Origin: Betaproteobacteria bacterium
GTDB lineage: Bacteria; Pseudomonadota; Gammaproteobacteria; Burkholderiales; Usitatibacteraceae
Direction of reading: 5' to 3'
Assembly: GCA_016720925.1 (NCBI GenBank)
Contig: JADKJR010000007.1
Location: forward strand, 62,001 to 126,000
Length of the DNA stretch: 64,000 nt
Of this stretch, positions 18,666 to 28,347 are shown piece by piece. A program made the position numbers and the translations under genes. Numbering within the stretch: the first letter of the stretch is position 1; every line of letters starts with the position of its first letter. The notes below the pieces were generated by a model. It saw only the letters and a program-made list of their open reading frames with translations, had not been told where the DNA came from and made no database searches.

Positions 18666-19256
18666 GTGAAACGTATCTGGCTGGCAATCGTGAGCATCAG
18701 CATGACCGGACAATGCTTTGCCGCAGGACTGACAATTGCGGAACTGGTGGGTGAACGATGTTCGACCTGCCACGGCGCCGAAGGACAGGCGACTTCGGCA
18801 ATTTTCCCTTCCCTTGCAGCGCAAAACCCGGAATACCTGGTCAAACAACTCAAGGATTTCAAGTCAAAAAAGCGCGCCAGCGACATCATGGCGCCGCAGG
18901 TTGCGGACCTGTCAGACGAGAACATCATCGGGTTGGCGACGTTTTTTTCCGGCAAGCCGGCGAAAGTGAATCGCGTGTCGGATGTTGATCTGCTGCCCGT
19001 TGGCCGCTACATCTACACCAAGGGAAATAGCTGGTCTGGTTTACCAGCTTGCACCAATTGCCACGGTGAAAAAGCCTATGGCACGTCAGCCTTGCCGCGC
19101 CTCGCGGGACAGAGTGCGCGTTACCTGCTGAACCAGCTGAAGGAGTTCAACCAGCGAACGCGCACCAATGACAACGAAGCCATGCACTTGGTCGCTTCAC
19201 GGTTGACGGAGATGGAAACCAAGGCCGTGGCCGACTATCTGTCGCAACTGCCTTGA
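18666..19256 (+). CDS. dihaem cytochrome c (c4/c553-like), periplasmic
   Basis: Exported c-type cytochrome of 196 residues with two haem-attachment motifs: C-S-T-C-H near residue 32 and C-T-N-C-H near 129. Each is followed by an axial-Met-bearing region (e.g. ASDIMAPQV and NNEAMH-like segments), so it resembles cytochrome c4 with two homologous haem domains. The GTG start has GGGAG about 7 bases upstream and begins a signal peptide ending F-A-A. It probably shuttles electrons to a terminal oxidase in the periplasm. It is monocistronic and followed by a strong rho-independent terminator. Confidence 0.9.
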   Translation: MKRIWLAIVSISMTGQCFAAGLTIAELVGERCSTCHGAEGQATSAIFPSLAAQNPEYLVKQLKDFKSKKRASDIMAPQVADLSDENIIGLATFFSGKPAKVNRVSDVDLLPVGRYIYTKGNSWSGLPACTNCHGEKAYGTSALPRLAGQSARYLLNQLKEFNQRTRTNDNEAMHLVASRLTEMETKAVADYLSQLP

Positions 19257-19304
19257 TGGCGCAAAATTGTTGTGAGTACCGTGGTCATTCCCCTATTGTT
19301 CTTC

Positions 19305-19332
19305 AGCCCCGGTCGAGGCCGGGGCTTTTTTT
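19305..19332 (+). terminator. rho-independent terminator after the cytochrome c gene
   Basis: AGCCCCGG-TCGA-CCGGGGCT-type hairpin (AGCCCCGGtcgaggCCGGGGCT) directly followed by seven T residues, about 50 bases downstream of the cytochrome stop. Confidence 0.9.
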
Positions 19333-19339
19333 CGGGTGC

Positions 19340-19500
19340 CTCAACAAAAATTGGTTGCCCGAACAAATCGCAGGCACACTTCAACACATGCACCCAGAGG
19401 AGCCAGAACAACGTGTCAGCCACGGGACGATTTATCATACGCTCTACGCAACACGCTCTACGCCATGCCGCGTTGCGCCGTGAGTTTTGCGTGCCTGCGT
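19340..19500 (+). pseudogene. IS30-family transposase relic
   Basis: A fragment encoding N-W-L-P-E-Q-I-A-G-T-L followed by P-E-Q-R-V-S-H-G-T-I-Y-H-T-L-Y is recognisable as the central region of IS30-type transposases (W-x-P-E-Q-I-A ... R-V-S-H-E-T-I-Y). No start, catalytic core or inverted repeats remain. Just after it, the 11-base string ACGCTCTACGC occurs twice in direct order (19439 and about 14 bases on), which looks like a small duplication that shifted the frame. The relic lies between the cytochrome terminator and the caspase-like gene and fills most of that gap. Confidence 0.7.
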
Positions 19501-19528
19501 GGAACGCGAGAAGGGTGATGGAATCGAA

Positions 19529-21388
19529 ATGAGCCCTTACCGCCCTTTCCTTCACTACCTGCTGGCACTGATCCTGGCCGCATGGGCGCTAAGCGCTCCT
19601 GCGGCCGATTCCCCCAAGCGGCTCGCGCTGGTGGTGGGCAACGCGGCCTATCCCGGTTCGCCGCTGGCGAATGCGGTCAACGATGCCCGCGCCATTGCCG
19701 TCTCATTGAAAGAACTGGGATTTCACGTCACCGCGCTGGCCAATCTCTCACAGAGGGAATTCAACCATGCCATCACCCGTTTTGGCGAACAGCTCACGCC
19801 GAATACCGTCGCGCTGTTTTATTACGCCGGCCACGGCATGCAGGTACGCGGCAAGAACTATCTGATTCCGGTGGACGCACAAATCCACACGGAAGCGGGC
19901 GTCAAAAGCGAAGCCGTGGATGTCGATACACTGCTGGAACATTTCCAGTCCGCCGGCAGCCCGCTCAACATTGTCATCCTCGACGCCTGCCGCAACAATC
20001 CGTTCGAGCGGCGTTTCCGCAGCACTGCCGGAGCCGGGCTGGCGCAAATGGACGCACCCAAGGGTACCCTTGTCGCCTACGCCACGGCGCCTGGCAAGAC
20101 CGCGCTCGACGGCGAGGGCGCAAACGGTGTCTATACCGCGGAACTGCTGAGGGCTGTCCGCCAGCCGGGACTCAAAGTGGAGGATGTGTTCAAGCAAGTG
20201 CGCATCCGGGTAGCGGCGCTCACCGCCGACCAGCAAATGCCCTGGGAAGCCTCTTCGCTGACCGGTGACTTTTATTTCACCCATCCCGCCAGCACCGCCA
20301 TCACCGGCACGTCGCCGGCAGCCGGAGTCGAAACGCCTGCGGTGGCCCCGCTGGCGGAAAGAGGCGTGCTCACCAAATTGCGCGGCATCGTCAGCCCGGA
20401 AAAGGAAGCCTTTCTGTCCGACCCGCAGGTACAGGCCCGCCTGCGCCAACTGGGGATGGATATCGAGTTCGAGGTAGTTTCCTCGCGCGAAATCACCGCG
20501 CGCATCGACCCCAAAATCCACGACTTTGCCTTTGTCGCCAGCGCCACGCAGGCGACGCGGCTGAAGACCATCGGCGGCGCACGCGCCACCGTACACAGCC
20601 CTTTCCATTCGGTGTTGGCCATAGCATCCTGGCAACCGGTAGCAGAAGTGCTGGTCGCTAACGGCATGGCCTCGCGGCAACGTAGCGGCGCGTATTTCCT
20701 CGACCTGAAACGCCTTCTGGAAGCCATGCGCAACAGCGTGCGCTGGAAAGGCCTGAAAAACAACACCGCGCTGCACCTCAACCACCGCATTCAGGTGCAT
20801 AGCGCCGACGCGCGCGTGTCCAGTTCGGCGGCCTTGTATCTTGCCCTGCTGGGTTACGTGAGCAACAATTTCCGGGAAATCGGCAGCGAGGCGGAAATTG
20901 GCGCGGTCTTGCCCGGTCTGCTCAAGCTCTTTGCCGAACAGGGCGTACAGGAAGGATCGAGCGTCGGCGTATTCAACGACTATCTGCAGATGGGCATGGG
21001 CGCCTACCCGCTGGTCGCGCTGGAGGAAGCGCAGTTTGTCGGCCACTTTGCCCAAGGCGCCCCACCCGGCGAGAAGCTGTTGCTCTACCCCTTTCCCACC
21101 CTGTTCACCAAACATAGCTGGGTTGCCTTCAACGGACAAAGCGAAAAGCTGGGCAAGCTGCTGCGCGATGATGGCGAACTGCAACGGCTGGCCGCACACC
21201 ACGGATTCCGCACCGCACAAGGCGATGTGGCGACGCAATGGCAAGAAAGGGGAATCACGGCTCCCGCGCAGATACTGGATGTTGCCAACCCACCGGCCTG
21301 GGAAATACTTGAACGCATGCTCACCCTGATGGAACAGCGGCTGGGCTGTGCCCCATCTGACAAGAGATGCAAGAAGCGCGCGGAATAA
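19529..21388 (+). CDS. secreted caspase-like (peptidase C14) protein fused to a binding-protein-like C-terminal region
   Basis: 619 residues. Signal peptide (LALILAAWALSAPAAD), then a caspase p20-type domain: RLALVVGNAAYPG, catalytic His in FYYAGHGMQ (about 102) and catalytic Cys in ILDACRNNPF (about 154). This is the arrangement of bacterial orthocaspases/metacaspases, which cut after Arg/Lys. The remaining 350 residues look like a type 2 periplasmic-binding fold (segments such as DPQVQARLRQLGMDIEFEVV, SPFHSVLAIASWQPVAEVL), not the WD40, TPR or FGE partners more usual with caspases. ATG 19529 follows AGAAGGG at slightly long spacing; an upstream in-frame ATG exists. Monocistronic. Function inferred: periplasmic protease with ligand sensing. 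Confidence 0.82.
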   Translation: MSPYRPFLHYLLALILAAWALSAPAADSPKRLALVVGNAAYPGSPLANAVNDARAIAVSLKELGFHVTALANLSQREFNHAITRFGEQLTPNTVALFYYAGHGMQVRGKNYLIPVDAQIHTEAGVKSEAVDVDTLLEHFQSAGSPLNIVILDACRNNPFERRFRSTAGAGLAQMDAPKGTLVAYATAPGKTALDGEGANGVYTAELLRAVRQPGLKVEDVFKQVRIRVAALTADQQMPWEASSLTGDFYFTHPASTAITGTSPAAGVETPAVAPLAERGVLTKLRGIVSPEKEAFLSDPQVQARLRQLGMDIEFEVVSSREITARIDPKIHDFAFVASATQATRLKTIGGARATVHSPFHSVLAIASWQPVAEVLVANGMASRQRSGAYFLDLKRLLEAMRNSVRWKGLKNNTALHLNHRIQVHSADARVSSSAALYLALLGYVSNNFREIGSEAEIGAVLPGLLKLFAEQGVQEGSSVGVFNDYLQMGMGAYPLVALEEAQFVGHFAQGAPPGEKLLLYPFPTLFTKHSWVAFNGQSEKLGKLLRDDGELQRLAAHHGFRTAQGDVATQWQERGITAPAQILDVANPPAWEILERMLTLMEQRLGCAPSDKRCKKRAE

Positions 21389-21546
21389 CGTAGCGCCTTG
21401 CGCGTTACGTGTATTTGGACCTGTATTGAGGGACAGACCACGGATAAATTCCGGGGAGACACAAAATCATGTGGTCTATCGTGATCACATCCAGAATTGA
21501 CTGGATATCGCGGGTATTCGGGGGCAAACCTCCATCGCAGAAGCTA

Positions 21547-21613
21547 AAAAAACAAGCGTTGGCGCGGCTTCCGGACGGAAAATGCCCGGAATAGCCCGCC
21601 AGTGCTTGACTTT
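21547..21613. repeat. dispersed palindromic intergenic repeat, copy 2
   Basis: Arms AAACAAGCGTTGGCGCGGC and GCCCGCCAGTGCTTGACTTT flank an inner stem TTCCGG.CGGAA. Lies between the convergent 3' ends of the caspase-like and transglutaminase genes. The rest of 21389-21646 shows no gene and no clear terminator. Confidence 0.85.
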
Positions 21614-21646
21614 CAATCTTGCGCGCTGGGCGATTGCGACTTGCGG

Positions 21647-24600
21647 TTACTGATCAGCGCCGGGCCGCACCGGCATGTATTGCGCGCTATCAAAGTCCGG
21701 TTTCTTGCGCAGGTCGAGCGTGAAGGGGAAAGCCGGATTGCGGCCCTCGGGCTTGAAGTCCATCGGCCCGGGCGTGTGACCGAGTTTCTGGAATCTTGCG
21801 ACCCGGCGGGCTTCGGCTTCGAAGGCGTTCACCGGGAATGTGTCGTAACTGCGGCCACCGGGATGGATGACGTGATAGGTGCAGCCGCCGACCGAGCGCG
21901 ATGCCCAGCCGTCGACGATATCGAACACCAGCGGCGATTGCACACCGATGGTGGGATGCAATGCCGACGGTGGCGCCCATGCGCGGTAGCGCACCCCGGC
22001 AACAAATTCACCTTGCACGCCCGTGGGCGAGAGTGGCACCACGCGGCCATTACAGGTGACGAGGTGGCGATGTTGGGTCATGCCGGTGACCTTGACCTGC
22101 ATGCGCTCGATCGATGAATCCACATAGCGCGAGGTGCCGCCAACGGCCATTTCCTCGCCGAGCACGTGCCACGGCTCAATGGCTTGCCGCAATTCAAGTT
22201 CCACGCCCTGATACGCGACCGAGCCGAAACGCGGGAAGCGGAATTCCAGGAACGGCGCAAACCATTCGAACTTCAATGGATAGCCATGGGACGCCAGATC
22301 ATCGCACACCGCGCGCATATCCTGCGCAACGAAGTAGGGCAGCATGAAACGGTCGTGCAGCTCGGTGCCCCAGCGGATCAGCTTGTGGCTGTAGGGTGTC
22401 TTCCAGAAGCGCGCGATGAGTGCGCGCAGCAGCAGCATTTGCGTGAGCGACATCTGTGGATGCGGCGGCATCTCGAAGGCGCGGAACTCGAGCAAGCCGA
22501 GGCGCCCGGTGGGGCCGTCGGGCGAATAGAGCTTGTCGATGGAGAATTCAGCGCGGTGGGTGTTGCCGGTGAGGTCGACGAGAAAATTTCGCAGCAAGCG
22601 ATCGACCAGCCATGGCTTGTCGGTTTCACTGCCGGCGGCTAGATGTTCGTCCATCTGCTCGAAAGCGATTTCGAGTTCGTAGAGCGCGTCGCTACGCGCT
22701 TCGTCGACGCGCGGACTCTGCGAGGTTGGACCGATGAAGGTGCCGGAGAAAAGATATGAAAGCGCAGGATGGTTCTGCCAGTAGGTAATGAGACTCTTCA
22801 ACAAATCCGGGCGGCGCAGCAGCGGACTTTCCGCCGGCGTGATGCCGCCAACGGTGACGTGATTGCCGCCACCGGTGCCGGTATGCTTGCCATCGAGCAT
22901 AAATTTTTCGGTGCCGAGCCGCGCCAGCCGCGCTTCTTCATATAGCGTGGTCGTATTGGCAACCAGATCTTTCCACGTCGACGCCGGATGAATGTTGACT
23001 TCGATGACGCCGGGATCGGGCGTGATGCCGAATTTGCTGATGCGTTTGTCTGACGGCGGGGTGTAACCTTCGAGGCGCAGCGGATGCTTCAATGCCTTTG
23101 CAGTTTCTTCTATGGCGGCCACCAGTGCAAGATAGTCTTCAAGCCGTTCAACTGGAGGCAGGAATACATGCAGGATGCCGTCGCGCACTTCCACGCACAA
23201 AGCGGTGTGAATGATCTCAGGCGCGGATTTGCCTTTCTTGAGATTGGCCGCTGCTGGCTTGGGCGATTCCTTCGTTGATTTCTTTGCGGTCTTCGCGGGC
23301 AGGGCGTCCTGTTCGTCAAACGGATCGATTGCGTTGATGGTTTCGGCGTCTTCCGGTGCGACCCAAGGCAAGCTGCTCAACGGCAGCCGGAAGCCCATGG
23401 GCGAATCGCCTTCGAGCAGGAAGATGTGTTTGGTCTGCAGCGGCCAGGGGCTGGATGCCCACACGGTAGCGGTCTTGGTCGACGCCTTGGCGGGTTTAAG
23501 TGGTAACACGTAGCCGACGGCGTCACCGATTCGTCCGGCAAGTTGGTCCAGCAGCTTGCCACGCGCGGCAGGCTTCCTAAGGTCGGGGTCGAGCGGATCG
23601 ATGTTGGCAGGCAGGTCAGCTTCGCTTTTAATGGTGCGCCACACACTTTCATAGGCAGGCATGACGAAATCAGGATGCAGGCCCAGGTGTGACGCAAGTT
23701 CGCGGGTGAAAGCGCGTGCGTCGACCGCGGCGGCCTTCTTGTCAGGTGCCTCGAATGCAATTAACGCATCGTCGTTCCATACTGGTGTGCCGTCGCGCCG
23801 CCAATAGCACGACAGTGCCCAGCGCGGTAGTGGTTCGCCCGGGTACCACTTGCCTTGGCCGAAATGCAGCATCGCGCCCGCCGTAAAGCGCGGTTTCAGG
23901 CGGCGCAGCAGGTCGGTCGAGAGCTCGAGTTTTTTTGGAGAGTGCGCGGTGATATTCCACTCCGGCCCTTCCATGTCGTCGATGGACACGAAGGTCGGTT
24001 CGCCACCCATGGTGAGGCGCACGTCGGATTTCTTCAGATCCTTGTCGACGGCTTCTCCCAGTTTCTGGATGCTGGCCCACTGCGCGTCGTTGTACGGCTT
24101 GGTAACGCGCGGGTCCTCATGGATGCGCGTACCGTCATCTGGAAATCGAGCACGGTTTCGCACACGTCGGTGAATCCCGAGACCGGTGCGGCGGAAGAAG
24201 GAATCGCCGTGCACGCCAGCGGGATGTGTCCTTCCCCGGCCAGCAAGCCCGATGTGGGATCGAGCCCAATCCAGCCCGCGCCCGGCAGGTAGGCTTCGGC
24301 CCAGGCGTGCAGATCGGTGAAATCCTTGTCGGTGCCGCTGGGGCCATCGAGAGACTTTTGATCGGCGGTCAATTGAATCAGGTAGCCCGACGCAAAGCGC
24401 GCTGCGATGCCGAAATGGCGAAGAATCTGCACGAGCAACCAGCCGGTGTCGCGGCAGGAACCAACACCGCGTTCAAGTGTTTCTTCCGGCGTCTGCACGC
24501 CGGCTTCCATGCGAATCAGGTATTTGATGTCGTGTTGCACCCGCGTATTTAGCGCCACGATGAAATCGATGGTGTGAATGGGCTTGGCGAGCAACGCCAA

Positions 24601-25007
24601 CTTTTTGCCGCGTCAATCCACGTCGCCAGTCGCTGACTGGACGGACCCGTTTCCAGATAAGCCGTCAGTTCGCGCTGGTTATCCGGGGTGTAGGCAAACG
24701 GAAATGACTCGGCATAGGCTTCGATGAAGAAATCGAACGGATTGATGACCGTCATCTCGGCCACCAGATCGACCGTGATCGACAGCTCGGTCGTCTTCTC
24801 CGGGAACACCAGCCGTGCCAGCCAGTTGCCGTACGGGTCCTGCTGCCAGTTGATGAAGTGCTTTTCCGGCTTGACGGTGAGCGAGTAGCTTTCGATCGGC
24901 GTGCGGCAGTGCGCTGCCGGCCGCAGGCGCACCTCGTGCGGCGAGAGATTCACCGGGCGGCCGAAGATGTATCGGGTCTGGTGGTGCAGGGCAACGCGGA
25001 TGGTCAT
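21647..25007 (-). pseudogene. transglutaminase-like protein with C-terminal DUF2126, two frameshifts
   Basis: Large protein (about 1120 residues if repaired) that pairs with ATP-grasp/alpha-E/Anbu proteins. From the ATG at 25007: bacterial transglutaminase N-terminal beta domain; a papain-like transglutaminase core with Cys in GVGSCRDTGW and His/Asp in DLHAWAEAYLPG..WIGLDPTSGL; then the long DUF2126 part (LTMGGEPTFVSIDDMEG, GGGNHVTVGG, GRSYDTFPVNAFEAEARR). Frame breaks: T5 run 24602-24606 (one base missing; repair gives A-A-K-K-L-A-L-L-A-K-P) and near 24130 (one base missing; repair gives M-T-V-T-R-I-H-E-D-P). Motifs on both sides are perfectly conserved, so consensus errors are likely. Probably a peptidase or amide-bond transferase acting on the peptide made or tagged by the partner ligase. 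Confidence 0.87.
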
Positions 25008-25065
25008 TTGGAATTCGCTGTTACCGCACCGGCAGCCAGGGGGATGCGACAATTTCGCAACCCGG

Positions 25066-25800
25066 TCATTCCAGCCAATCAGGGTCCGGCAACTCACCGA
25101 ATACCCGTCGCAGGCCGCCGCCCCAGCGTTGCCGCAACATCGAAAAATACGGATCACCCTCGCGTATGCGCTGCTGCACGCCGACCCGTAGCGCGTCCTT
25201 CGGGTACCACAGCATGTCGATCGGCAAGCCGACCGAAATGTTGGACTTGATGGTGGAATCGAACGAGATCAGCACGCATTTGGCGGCTTCCTTCTGCGGC
25301 GTGCCGGGTGTCAGCACGCGATCGAGGATCGGCTTGCCGTATTTCGCTTCGCCCAGTTGAAAGTACGGCGTTTCGTCAGAGGCCTCGATGAAATTGCCCT
25401 GCGAATAGAGGTGAAACAGGCGTTCCTGCTCGCCTTTGATCTGGCCGCCGATAATGAGGTTAGCGGTCGCCTCGATGCCGCTTTGCATCAGCATCTGGCC
25501 GTCGCGTTTTTGCATTTCGCGCAATGCGTCGCCCGCCAATGTGGCGACATCGAACATCGATTCGGCATTCCAGATGGTTGGCACGCCTTCCGCCGCGTGC
25601 TGGTGGCGATCGAGCAGGTTGGTGACGCCCTGGGTCATCGACAGATTGCCGCTCGACAGTACGACGATGACGCGATCATCCGCTTTTTCATATACCCGCA
25701 TTTTGCAGAAAGTGGCGATATGGTCCACACCCGCGTTGGTACGCGAGTCGGATGCGAAAATCATCCCTGAATCCAGACGCAGGGCCACGCAGTAGGTCAT
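25066..25800 (-). CDS. Anbu: proteasome-type peptidase (ancestral beta subunit)
   Basis: HslV/proteasome-like N-terminal nucleophile hydrolase, 244 residues. The protein starts M-T-Y-C-V-A-L-R-L: removal of Met exposes Thr as the nucleophile, as in all Anbu proteins. F-A-S-D-S-R-T-N-A-G-V-D-H (residues about 16-28) is the family fingerprint, with the Asp and Lys equivalents of the proteasome active site; SSGNLSMTQ and ISFDSTIKSNISVGLPID follow. Anbu is known as a fourth bacterial proteasome-like lineage, found next to ATP-grasp, alpha-E and transglutaminase genes exactly as here. One base separates it from the alpha-E gene upstream; 58 bases separate it from the transglutaminase. Intact, unlike two of its partners. 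Confidence 0.93.
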   Translation of the reverse strand: MTYCVALRLDSGMIFASDSRTNAGVDHIATFCKMRVYEKADDRVIVVLSSGNLSMTQGVTNLLDRHQHAAEGVPTIWNAESMFDVATLAGDALREMQKRDGQMLMQSGIEATANLIIGGQIKGEQERLFHLYSQGNFIEASDETPYFQLGEAKYGKPILDRVLTPGTPQKEAAKCVLISFDSTIKSNISVGLPIDMLWYPKDALRVGVQQRIREGDPYFSMLRQRWGGGLRRVFGELPDPDWLE

Positions 25801-25801
25801 T

Positions 25802-26809
25802 TCAACTTCTCCGGGACATTTTGCTTGCAGTTTCTATTGCTGTTGGTGTGCCGCGGGGGCCGCGCCGCAGCTCCGGCGCGAAGAAAGAATCGTTGATTTC
25901 CTCGCCCAGCTTCGCCGTCGAAGCGAGGAAATCGGTCAGGTATTCATGCAGGCCGGTCGCGAAAATATTATTGATACGTCCGAACTGCATCGCCGCGTAG
26001 ATTTCGCCGGCCAGGCGGGTTGCTTCCGCGGATGATCGGTTCTGCACGGCCGCGAGTATTCCATAAACCTCGTGCATGCAAAAATGCAGTGAACGCGGAA
26101 TATCCTTCCGCAGGATCAGCAATTCGGCAATTCGCACCGGCGTAACGGTATCACGGTAGACTTTTCGATAGGACTCGAATGCCGAAACCGAGCGCAGGAC
26201 TGCGGACCATTGGTAGAAATCGACGGCACCACCAACATCGGTAATACTCGGCAGTAGCACGTGATATTTTACGTCGAGCATGCGCGCTGTATTGTCCGCC
26301 CGTTCCATATAGGTGCCGAGGCGGTGAAACTGGAATGCTTCATCGCGGAGAATGGTGCCGAAAGTGACGCCGCGAAACAGGTGAGACCGCTCTTTCACCC
26401 AGTCGAAGAACGTCGATATTCCGCGTGCGTACAAGCGGTCCTCATCCATGTTCTGCATTTCCAGCCAGGTGGCATTGAGCACTTCCCACATTTCGCTGGT
26501 AATGGTGCCGCGCACGGCGCGCGCGTTTTCGCGCGCCTGCCTGGAGCAGTTGTAGATCGACGAGGGGTTGTCCGGATCGAGCGCCAGGAAATGCAGCACT
26601 TCCTTGGCGCAGACGATCGAATGGCGGCCGCTGAACGGAAACAGGGTGCCGGTGATGTTGAGCGGTGCGAACCACTCCTGATCCTGCAAATCCGGGTCCT
26701 TGGTCAGCAGCGACATGCGATAGGCAACGTCGAGGATGCGCGCGGTGTTTTCGGCACGCTCAACGTAGCGCGACATCCAGTAGAGGGTGGAGGCGGTTCG
26801 GCTCAGCAT
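25802..26809 (-). CDS. alpha-E domain protein (DUF403)
   Basis: 335-residue, mostly helical protein of the alpha-E family, recognised by the conserved E-R pairs in WMSRYVERAENTARILDV and the repeated form FHRLGTYMERADNTARML about 170 residues on. ATG 26809 is chosen because family sequence begins at M-L-S-R-T-A; the open frame runs on upstream only because it enters the shifted ATP-grasp gene. Biochemical role is not established; genome-context work predicts that it assists the ATP-grasp ligase. Spaced by 2 bases from the ATP-grasp stop and 1 base from the Anbu start, so clearly one operon. Confidence 0.92.
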   Translation of the reverse strand: MLSRTASTLYWMSRYVERAENTARILDVAYRMSLLTKDPDLQDQEWFAPLNITGTLFPFSGRHSIVCAKEVLHFLALDPDNPSSIYNCSRQARENARAVRGTITSEMWEVLNATWLEMQNMDEDRLYARGISTFFDWVKERSHLFRGVTFGTILRDEAFQFHRLGTYMERADNTARMLDVKYHVLLPSITDVGGAVDFYQWSAVLRSVSAFESYRKVYRDTVTPVRIAELLILRKDIPRSLHFCMHEVYGILAAVQNRSSAEATRLAGEIYAAMQFGRINNIFATGLHEYLTDFLASTAKLGEEINDSFFAPELRRGPRGTPTAIETASKMSRRS

Positions 26810-26811
26810 GG

Positions 26812-28260
26812 TCAGTCCACAATCCAGGTATCTTTGACCCCGCCGCCCTGGCTGGAATTGACCACCAGCGAGCCTTCGCGCAGGGCAACCCGGGTCAGTC
26901 CGCCGGGCACAAAATTGACGTTCTTGCCAGACAGCACATAAGGCCGCAGGTCGATATGGCGCGGCGCCAGGCCTTTGTCGGTGAAGGTCGGGCAAGTCGA
27001 CAAGCGAAAGCGTCGGCTGGGCGATGAAGCGCTCCGGCGCGTCGAGCACGCGCTGACGGTAGCGCTCGCGCTCGTCCTTGGTCGAGGTCGGGCCGACCAG
27101 CATGCCGTAGCCGCCGGAGCCCTGCGCTTCCTTGATCACCAGGTCCTGCATGTTGGCCAGGACGTAATCGAGATCCTTCTTGTTGCCCAGCATCCAGGTG
27201 TGGACGTTATTCAATATCGGCTCTTCGCCCAGGGTAAAAGCGAATCATCTCCGGCACGTACGGGTAGAGCGACTTGTCATCCGCGATGCCGGTGCCGACG
27301 GCGTTGGCCAGCGTGACGCGGCCGGCGCGGTAGGCTTTCATCAGGCCGGGCACGCCCAGCATCGAATCGGCGCGAAACGCCAGCGGATCGATGAAATCGT
27401 CGTCGATGCGCCGGTAGATCACGTCCACCTTTTGCGGACCCTGGGTGGTGCGCATGAAGACGGTGTCTTCCTGCACGAACAGATCGATGCCTTCGACGAG
27501 CTCGATCCCCATCTGCTGCGCGAGGAACGCGTGTTCGAAGTAGGCGGAATTGAAATGCCCGGGCGTCATCAGCACAATGGTCGGGTTGTCGATCCCGACG
27601 GGCGCGGCATTGCGCAGGGTTTCCAGCAGCATGTCGGGGTAGTGATCGACCGGGCGGATATGCTGCGCGCTGAATAATTCCGGCAGCAGGCGCATCATCA
27701 TCTTGCGGTTTTCCAGCAGGTACGACACGCCGGACGGGGTACGCAGGTTGTCTTCGAGCACATAATACTCGCCGTCGGCATCCTTGACCAGGTCGATGCC
27801 CGCAACATGTGCATAAATGCCGCCCGGAACGTCAACGTGCATCATTTCGGGGCGGAACTGGGAATTCTCAAGCACTTTATCGGCAGGCACCTTGCCCGCC
27901 TTGAGGATGTTCTGCTGGTGATAAACGTCGTGCAAAGAAATTGAGTGCCGCGATTCGCTGTTTCAGTCCGCGCGACACCTCATCCCATTTCGGGCCGGCA
28001 ATGATATGCGGCACCAGGTCGAACGGAATCAGCCGCTCGGCGCCGGTGGTTTCGCCATAGACCGCGAAGGTGATGCCGACGCGGTGGAACAGGAGATCCG
28101 CCGCCTGCCGATTCTGGGCAATCTTTTCCGGCGGAGTGTTGTTCAACCAATCGGCAAAGGCCAGGTATTGCGGTCGCACGCTGCCATCGGCGGCGTACAT
28201 TTCATTGTAAAAGGGCTTGAGCGGCATGAATACGGGTGTCTTTTTCTTGGGAGTTGCCAT
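26812..28260 (-). pseudogene. circularly permuted ATP-grasp ligase (DUF404/DUF407), three frameshifts
   Basis: Predicted peptide-bond-forming ATP-grasp enzyme, about 480 residues if repaired, first gene of the operon. Conserved blocks are all present: FYNEMYAADGSVRPQY, GITFAVYG, VPGGIYAHVAGIDLVK and EYYVLEDNLRTPSGVSYLLENR (ATP/Mg site), DDDFIDPLAFRADSMLGVPGL, LVIKEAQGSGGYGMLVG, and APRHIDLRPYVLSG..FVPGGLTRVAL. Three single-base insertions break the frame: A3 run 27934-27936, G3 run 27233-27235, and near 27001. Removing one base at each restores N-F-L-H-D-V-Y-H, R-F-Y-L-G-E-E-P and L-S-L-S-T-C-P-T-F. Such clean repair argues for sequence errors. Divergent from relA (87-base gap with no strong promoter that I can name). 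Confidence 0.87.
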
Positions 28261-28347
28261 GGAATGCTTAAAGCAATCGCCATGCCCAAATATACCCGCT
28301 TTCATGCCTGTTTTCGTCGGGCACACGCATCCCGGTAAAATCAACGC

